Translations under genes and position numbers: made by a program
Assembly (NCBI GenBank): GCA_003540955.1
Contig: DPMX01000316.1
Location: 1 to 9,505, forward strand
Direction of reading: 5' to 3'
Length of the DNA: 9,505 bases
DNA from: Gammaproteobacteria bacterium
Lineage (GTDB): Bacteria > Pseudomonadota > Gammaproteobacteria > Ga0077536
Notes under the pieces: generated by a model
What the model was told of the DNA's origin: nothing
Databases searched by the model: none
The model's input: only the letters and a program-made list of their open reading frames with translations
Part shown: piece after piece, positions 6,920 through 9,505 of the stretch
Numbering within the stretch: the first letter of the stretch is position 1
Layout of the letters: each line of letters starts with the position of its first letter

Positions 6920-7726
6920 ATGCAAAACTTGATCATCTCACTTGTTGCAATTGCTTTGTATTTAGCGGCGTCGGTTCGCATTGTAGTTACTACGACCGGC
7001 AGGGCTACCCGGAAAACGGCCAAGAAATATCAGGCGACCATGCTCCTGATCACGGCCATTCTCGCACACGCGGCTACCCTATCTTTTACAGTAGGCGCCA
7101 ACGACGGCTTCGATTTAGGGATCTTCAACATGGCCTCGCTTGTCGGCTGGTTTATTGGATTCTTTTTACTAATGATAATGAGCTGGCGTCCCGTCGACAG
7201 TCTCGCAGTGATGATCTATCCGATAATCGCCTTAATGATCGCGCTAGCCTATCTATTTCCGAGTAGCCACATCTTACCTCCAGGCACTGCATTTGGCATT
7301 CAACTACACATAGTTCTATCGATCATCGCATACGGTTTATTCGCAATCGCGGCGGCACAAGCGACTTACCTTGGCATCGCCGATTACAAACTTAGACATC
7401 ATCGGCCGAGCATGGATTTTATGCCTCCCCTTCCTACAATGGAGATAGTATTATTTCAGCTGACGGGATTCGCCTTCGTCATACTAACCTTGAGTTTAAT
7501 GCTTGGCGCAATGTATATCGAAGATATGCGTGCCCAACATTTAACACATAAGATCACCTTTTCTGCTATAGCATGGGGCGTGTTTGCAACTTTGCTCTAC
7601 GGCCGCTGGCGCTTCGGTTGGCGCGGACGGCGCGCGATTAAATACGTACTTTCTGGCTTCACCTCGCTAGCGCTTGGGTTTTTTGGATCCAAGGCAGTTC
7701 TAGAACTTGTCCTACATCGAGTGTAG
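6920..7726 (+). CDS. ypjD: YpjD-type inner membrane protein of the CcsA/cytochrome c assembly superfamily
   Basis: This 268-residue protein is largely hydrophobic, with about eight membrane segments. It is similar to E. coli YpjD (263 residues) along its length. Shared features are the early A-H (H50), Q-L-H-I-V-L-S-I-I-A-Y-G-L-F (H130), the D-Y-K-L stretch and M-P-P-L-P-T-M-E. The T-H-K (H210-K211) before a W-G helix and the closing G-W-R-G-R-R with F-F-G-S-K are also shared. The family carries the cytochrome c assembly domain, and the histidines fit haem ligands of CcsA relatives. The tryptophan-rich WWD loop of true CcsA/CcmC is not seen, so haem ligation is uncertain. The ATG at 6920 is preceded by an in-frame TAA at 6914-6916 and lacks a Shine-Dalgarno. 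AAAGG at 6891-6895 instead precedes an out-of-frame ATG at 6898. Its stop lies three bases before the corB ATG, so the two are translationally linked. Confidence 0.88.
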   Translation: MQNLIISLVAIALYLAASVRIVVTTTGRATRKTAKKYQATMLLITAILAHAATLSFTVGANDGFDLGIFNMASLVGWFIGFFLLMIMSWRPVDSLAVMIYPIIALMIALAYLFPSSHILPPGTAFGIQLHIVLSIIAYGLFAIAAAQATYLGIADYKLRHHRPSMDFMPPLPTMEIVLFQLTGFAFVILTLSLMLGAMYIEDMRAQHLTHKITFSAIAWGVFATLLYGRWRFGWRGRRAIKYVLSGFTSLALGFFGSKAVLELVLHRV

Positions 7727-7729
7727 GCA

Positions 7730-9016
7730 ATGACAGACCTTCCAACTTTGCTCCTCGTTGGAGCATTAGTACTCCTAATTTTCGTTTCGGCCTATTTTTC
7801 GAGCAGCGAAACCGCAATGATGGCTTTGAACCGCTATCGCCTCCGGCACCTTGCAGAAAAAGGCCTCCCCAGCGCAAAACGAGCAAGCGAATTATTAGCA
7901 AGGCCAGATCGACTTATCGGTTTGATCTTACTTGGCAACAATTTCGTCAACATTCTTGCCACCCAAATTGCAACGATCGTAACTCTGCAAGTACTAGGTC
8001 AGGATGGACTCATATTTACAACGATTTTGCTGACGCTGGTGATTCTAATTTTTGCGGAGATCTTACCAAAAACCGTTGCTGCCACCATGCCAGAGCGTAT
8101 TGCATTCCCTTCAACCGTATTACTCAAACCGCTGCTATGGCTCTGTTATCCCTTCGTCTGGATCGTCAACGGCATCACTAACTGGATTTTACGTTGGTTC
8201 GACATTGACCCGAAAAGGTCCGCTACTAATTCTCTAGATCGAGAAGAGCTCAGGACAGTTGTCAAAGAAGCTGGCACAATGATTCCCAAAAAGCATCGAC
8301 AGATGCTTTTTGGGATTCTCGATCTAGAAACCGCGACGGTCGAGGACATCATGGTGCCGCGATCAGAAATTGAAGCAATCGATTTAGAAGAAGAATCGAT
8401 CGACATCCTAGATCAATTAATGATCAGTAGACATACGAGAATTCCATGTTATCGAGGAAATCTTGATGATCTCATTGGAATACTTCATGTGCGTGACCTT
8501 ACCCGGCTACCAAAGGATGCTGAGACATTACTAGGGCTTGCAGAATTTGAAAGACTATTGCGTGAACCTTATTTCGTGCCGACAAAAACTGATCTACATA
8601 CGCAATTGATAAATTTTCAACTCAAACGCGAACGTCTCGCACTTGCAGTTGATGAATACGGCGATATCGAAGGTCTCGTTACGATTGATGATCTACTAGA
8701 AGAAATCGTTGGCGAGTTCACTACAGACGTACACGATTATTCTCGCGACGTATCTCCACAAAGCGACGGGACTTACCTAGTTGACGGAACAGCAAATATT
8801 CGGGTCCTTAACCGCATCCACCACTGGTCTCTACCCGAAGGTGGGCCAAAGACGCTTAACGGCCTATTGGTCAGTAAACTAGAACACATCCCAGAGACTG
8901 GTACGACGCTGCGTATTGCCGACTACACCATCGAGGTTGTGCATAGTACCGATCAAATTGTGAAAAACGCTCGGGTCATTCCGCCAAGCGGGTCAAACCT
9001 GACGACGCCCGGCTAA
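7730..9016 (+). CDS. corB: CNNM/CorC-family membrane protein (DUF21-CBS-CBS-transporter-associated domain), CorB/YfjD type
   Basis: This 428-residue protein has the family's domain order. A DUF21/CNNM membrane domain (about 1-165) includes S-S-S-E-T-A-M-M-A-L-N-R at 24-35, G-N-N-F-V-N at 69-74 and E-I-L-P-K-T at 110-115. Two CBS domains follow (about 205-330), starting at V-E-D-I-M-V-P-R and ending in D-E-Y-G-D-I-E-G-L-V-T-I-D-D-L-L-E-E-I-V-G-E. A C-terminal CorC/HlyC domain (about 345-415) closes the protein. The E-E-L-R-x-V-V segment at 172-178 links the membrane and CBS parts. The family is tied to Mg2+ and divalent cation transport, with nucleotide (ATP-Mg) binding by the CBS pair; the name CorB comes from Salmonella. 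It starts three bases after ypjD, as in the E. coli pair. The coding sequence at 8233-8328 contains a remarkable interrupted inverted repeat, described separately; the protein there still looks normal for the family. Confidence 0.92.
   Translation: MTDLPTLLLVGALVLLIFVSAYFSSSETAMMALNRYRLRHLAEKGLPSAKRASELLARPDRLIGLILLGNNFVNILATQIATIVTLQVLGQDGLIFTTILLTLVILIFAEILPKTVAATMPERIAFPSTVLLKPLLWLCYPFVWIVNGITNWILRWFDIDPKRSATNSLDREELRTVVKEAGTMIPKKHRQMLFGILDLETATVEDIMVPRSEIEAIDLEEESIDILDQLMISRHTRIPCYRGNLDDLIGILHVRDLTRLPKDAETLLGLAEFERLLREPYFVPTKTDLHTQLINFQLKRERLALAVDEYGDIEGLVTIDDLLEEIVGEFTTDVHDYSRDVSPQSDGTYLVDGTANIRVLNRIHHWSLPEGGPKTLNGLLVSKLEHIPETGTTLRIADYTIEVVHSTDQIVKNARVIPPSGSNLTTPG
8233..8328. repeat. Interrupted 27-base inverted repeat (quasi-palindrome) inside corB
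   Basis: The continuous right arm, 8302-8328, is exactly complementary to two left segments joined end to end. TCTAGATCGAGAA (8233-8245) pairs with TTCTCGATCTAGA (8316-8328). TCCCAAAAAGCATC (8284-8297) pairs with GATGCTTTTTGGGA (8302-8315) across a four-base loop GACA. The 38 bases between the left segments (8246-8283) are unpaired with the right arm and contain a minor dyad. All 27 pairs are Watson-Crick. The element codes for residues 168-200, between the membrane and CBS domains, in frame with no disruption. A 14-pair hairpin alone would be rare in 9.5 kb by chance, and the abutting 13-pair stem makes chance very unlikely. It has no U-tract and is not a terminator. Confidence 0.85.
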
Positions 9017-9022
9017 GTCGGG
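9008..9022 (+). other. Small hairpin with the corB stop codon in its loop
   Basis: CCCGGC (9008-9013) pairs with GTCGGG (9017-9022) in six pairs, one of them a G-U that exists only in the + strand transcript. The loop is the corB stop codon TAA (9014-9016). It is G+C-rich but not followed by a T run, so it is at best a poor terminator or an mRNA 3' stabiliser between the convergent corB and radA. Confidence 0.3.
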
Positions 9023-9069
9023 ACAGCAGCCGAATCCCCATCGATTGACAACAAAAACACTCAAGACAG

Positions 9070-9505
9070 CTAATCTCTAAGTGCATCCATCACTTCGACT
9101 AAGCGGGTGACTGGCACAATTTGCAGGGCCCCAATAGCAGCTTTCGGCGCATTTGCGGCGGGTATTATTGCGCGTTTGAAACCTTGCTTCTCTGCTTCAC
9201 GCAAACGCTCCGGTCCGTTTAGGACGGGGCGAATTTCGCCAGCTAAACCAATTTCTCCAAAAATTGCGAGATCTCTCGAAAGCGGTTCATTTCTCAGGCT
9301 TGATATTACAGCGCAGATCACGGCGAGGTCTGCTCCAGTCTCGGAAATACGGACACCACCAACGATATTTGCGAAGACATCGCATCCAGCGGTCGAAACT
9401 CCTCCGTGACGATGTAAAACTGCTAACAGCATCGACAAACGATTATGATCCAAACCCACTGTCACCCGCCGAGGGTTCCCCAACGCACTTTCATCAACCA
9501 AAGCT
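9070..9505 (-). CDS. radA: DNA repair protein RadA/Sms, C-terminal part (5' end beyond the window)
   Basis: The visible 144 or so residues are the C-terminal Lon-protease-like domain of RadA, a branch-migration ATPase of homologous recombination that works with RecA in the cytoplasm. The fragment opens at the window edge with A-L-V-D and continues N-P-R-R-V-T-V-G-L-D-x-N-R-L. Then come L-A-V-L-H-R-H-G-G, V-F-A-N-I-V-G-G-V and F-G-E-I-G-L-A-G-E-I-R-P-V, and finally R-A-I-I-P-A-A-N before a TAG at 9072-9070. These match E. coli RadA closely in order and spacing. The zinc finger, Walker motifs and K-N-R-F-G motif should lie upstream, outside this sequence. The frame is open through the right edge; the TTG at 9501 is an internal leucine, not a start. 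The gene converges on corB, with 53 bases between the stop codons. Confidence 0.95.
   Translation of the reverse strand, partial: ALVDESALGNPRRVTVGLDHNRLSMLLAVLHRHGGVSTAGCDVFANIVGGVRISETGADLAVICAVISSLRNEPLSRDLAIFGEIGLAGEIRPVLNGPERLREAEKQGFKRAIIPAANAPKAAIGALQIVPVTRLVEVMDALRD

Noticed and set aside
6898..7266. A 122-codon + strand frame with AAAGG before its ATG
   Set aside because: It overlaps ypjD almost entirely in another frame, and its protein is rich in charged residues without family character. It is a shadow of ypjD, though its ribosome site is noted.

Overview
This window looks like an ordinary chromosomal stretch of a gammaproteobacterium. The evidence is the gene set: DsbB, a YgfZ-type folate-binding protein, a YheT-type hydrolase, a malic enzyme fused to a phosphotransacetylase-like domain, and ffh divergent from ypjD-corB, an arrangement also found in E. 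coli. The lineage cannot be named more finely from sequence reading alone. Base composition is balanced and even across the genes. I see no insertion sequence, phage gene, CRISPR array, tRNA or rRNA, and no sign of recent transfer.

Layout. Positions 38-2579 (+) hold three closely spaced genes, probably one transcription unit: ygfZ (iron-sulfur cluster and tRNA-modification support), a yheT-type alpha/beta hydrolase, and dsbB (quinone-linked reoxidation of DsbA). They converge on maeB (4916-2637, -), which lies 50 bases downstream of ffh (6328-4967, -), the protein subunit of the signal recognition particle. A 591-base gap without a credible gene (6329-6919) separates ffh from the divergent pair ypjD-corB (6920-9016, +). 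The last of these converges on the 3' part of radA (9505-9070, -), which runs off the right edge.

Functional threads. Envelope biogenesis recurs: Ffh targets membrane proteins, DsbB drives periplasmic disulfide formation, YpjD belongs to the CcsA-like cytochrome assembly superfamily, and CorB is a CNNM/CorC-type membrane protein. MaeB (C4 to pyruvate plus NADPH) and RadA (recombination branch migration) are housekeeping genes unrelated to these.

No undescribed multi-gene system is visible. The strongest unexplained signal is inside corB. The 27 bases at 8302-8328 are exactly complementary to two earlier segments (13 bases at 8233-8245 and 14 bases at 8284-8297) that are separated by 38 bases, so the region can fold into a coaxial, three-way-junction-like structure. 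This is far beyond chance expectation for a window of this size. The ffh-ypjD gap holds several smaller dyads and promoter-like sites, including an 11-pair hairpin whose two G-U pairs form only in a + strand transcript.
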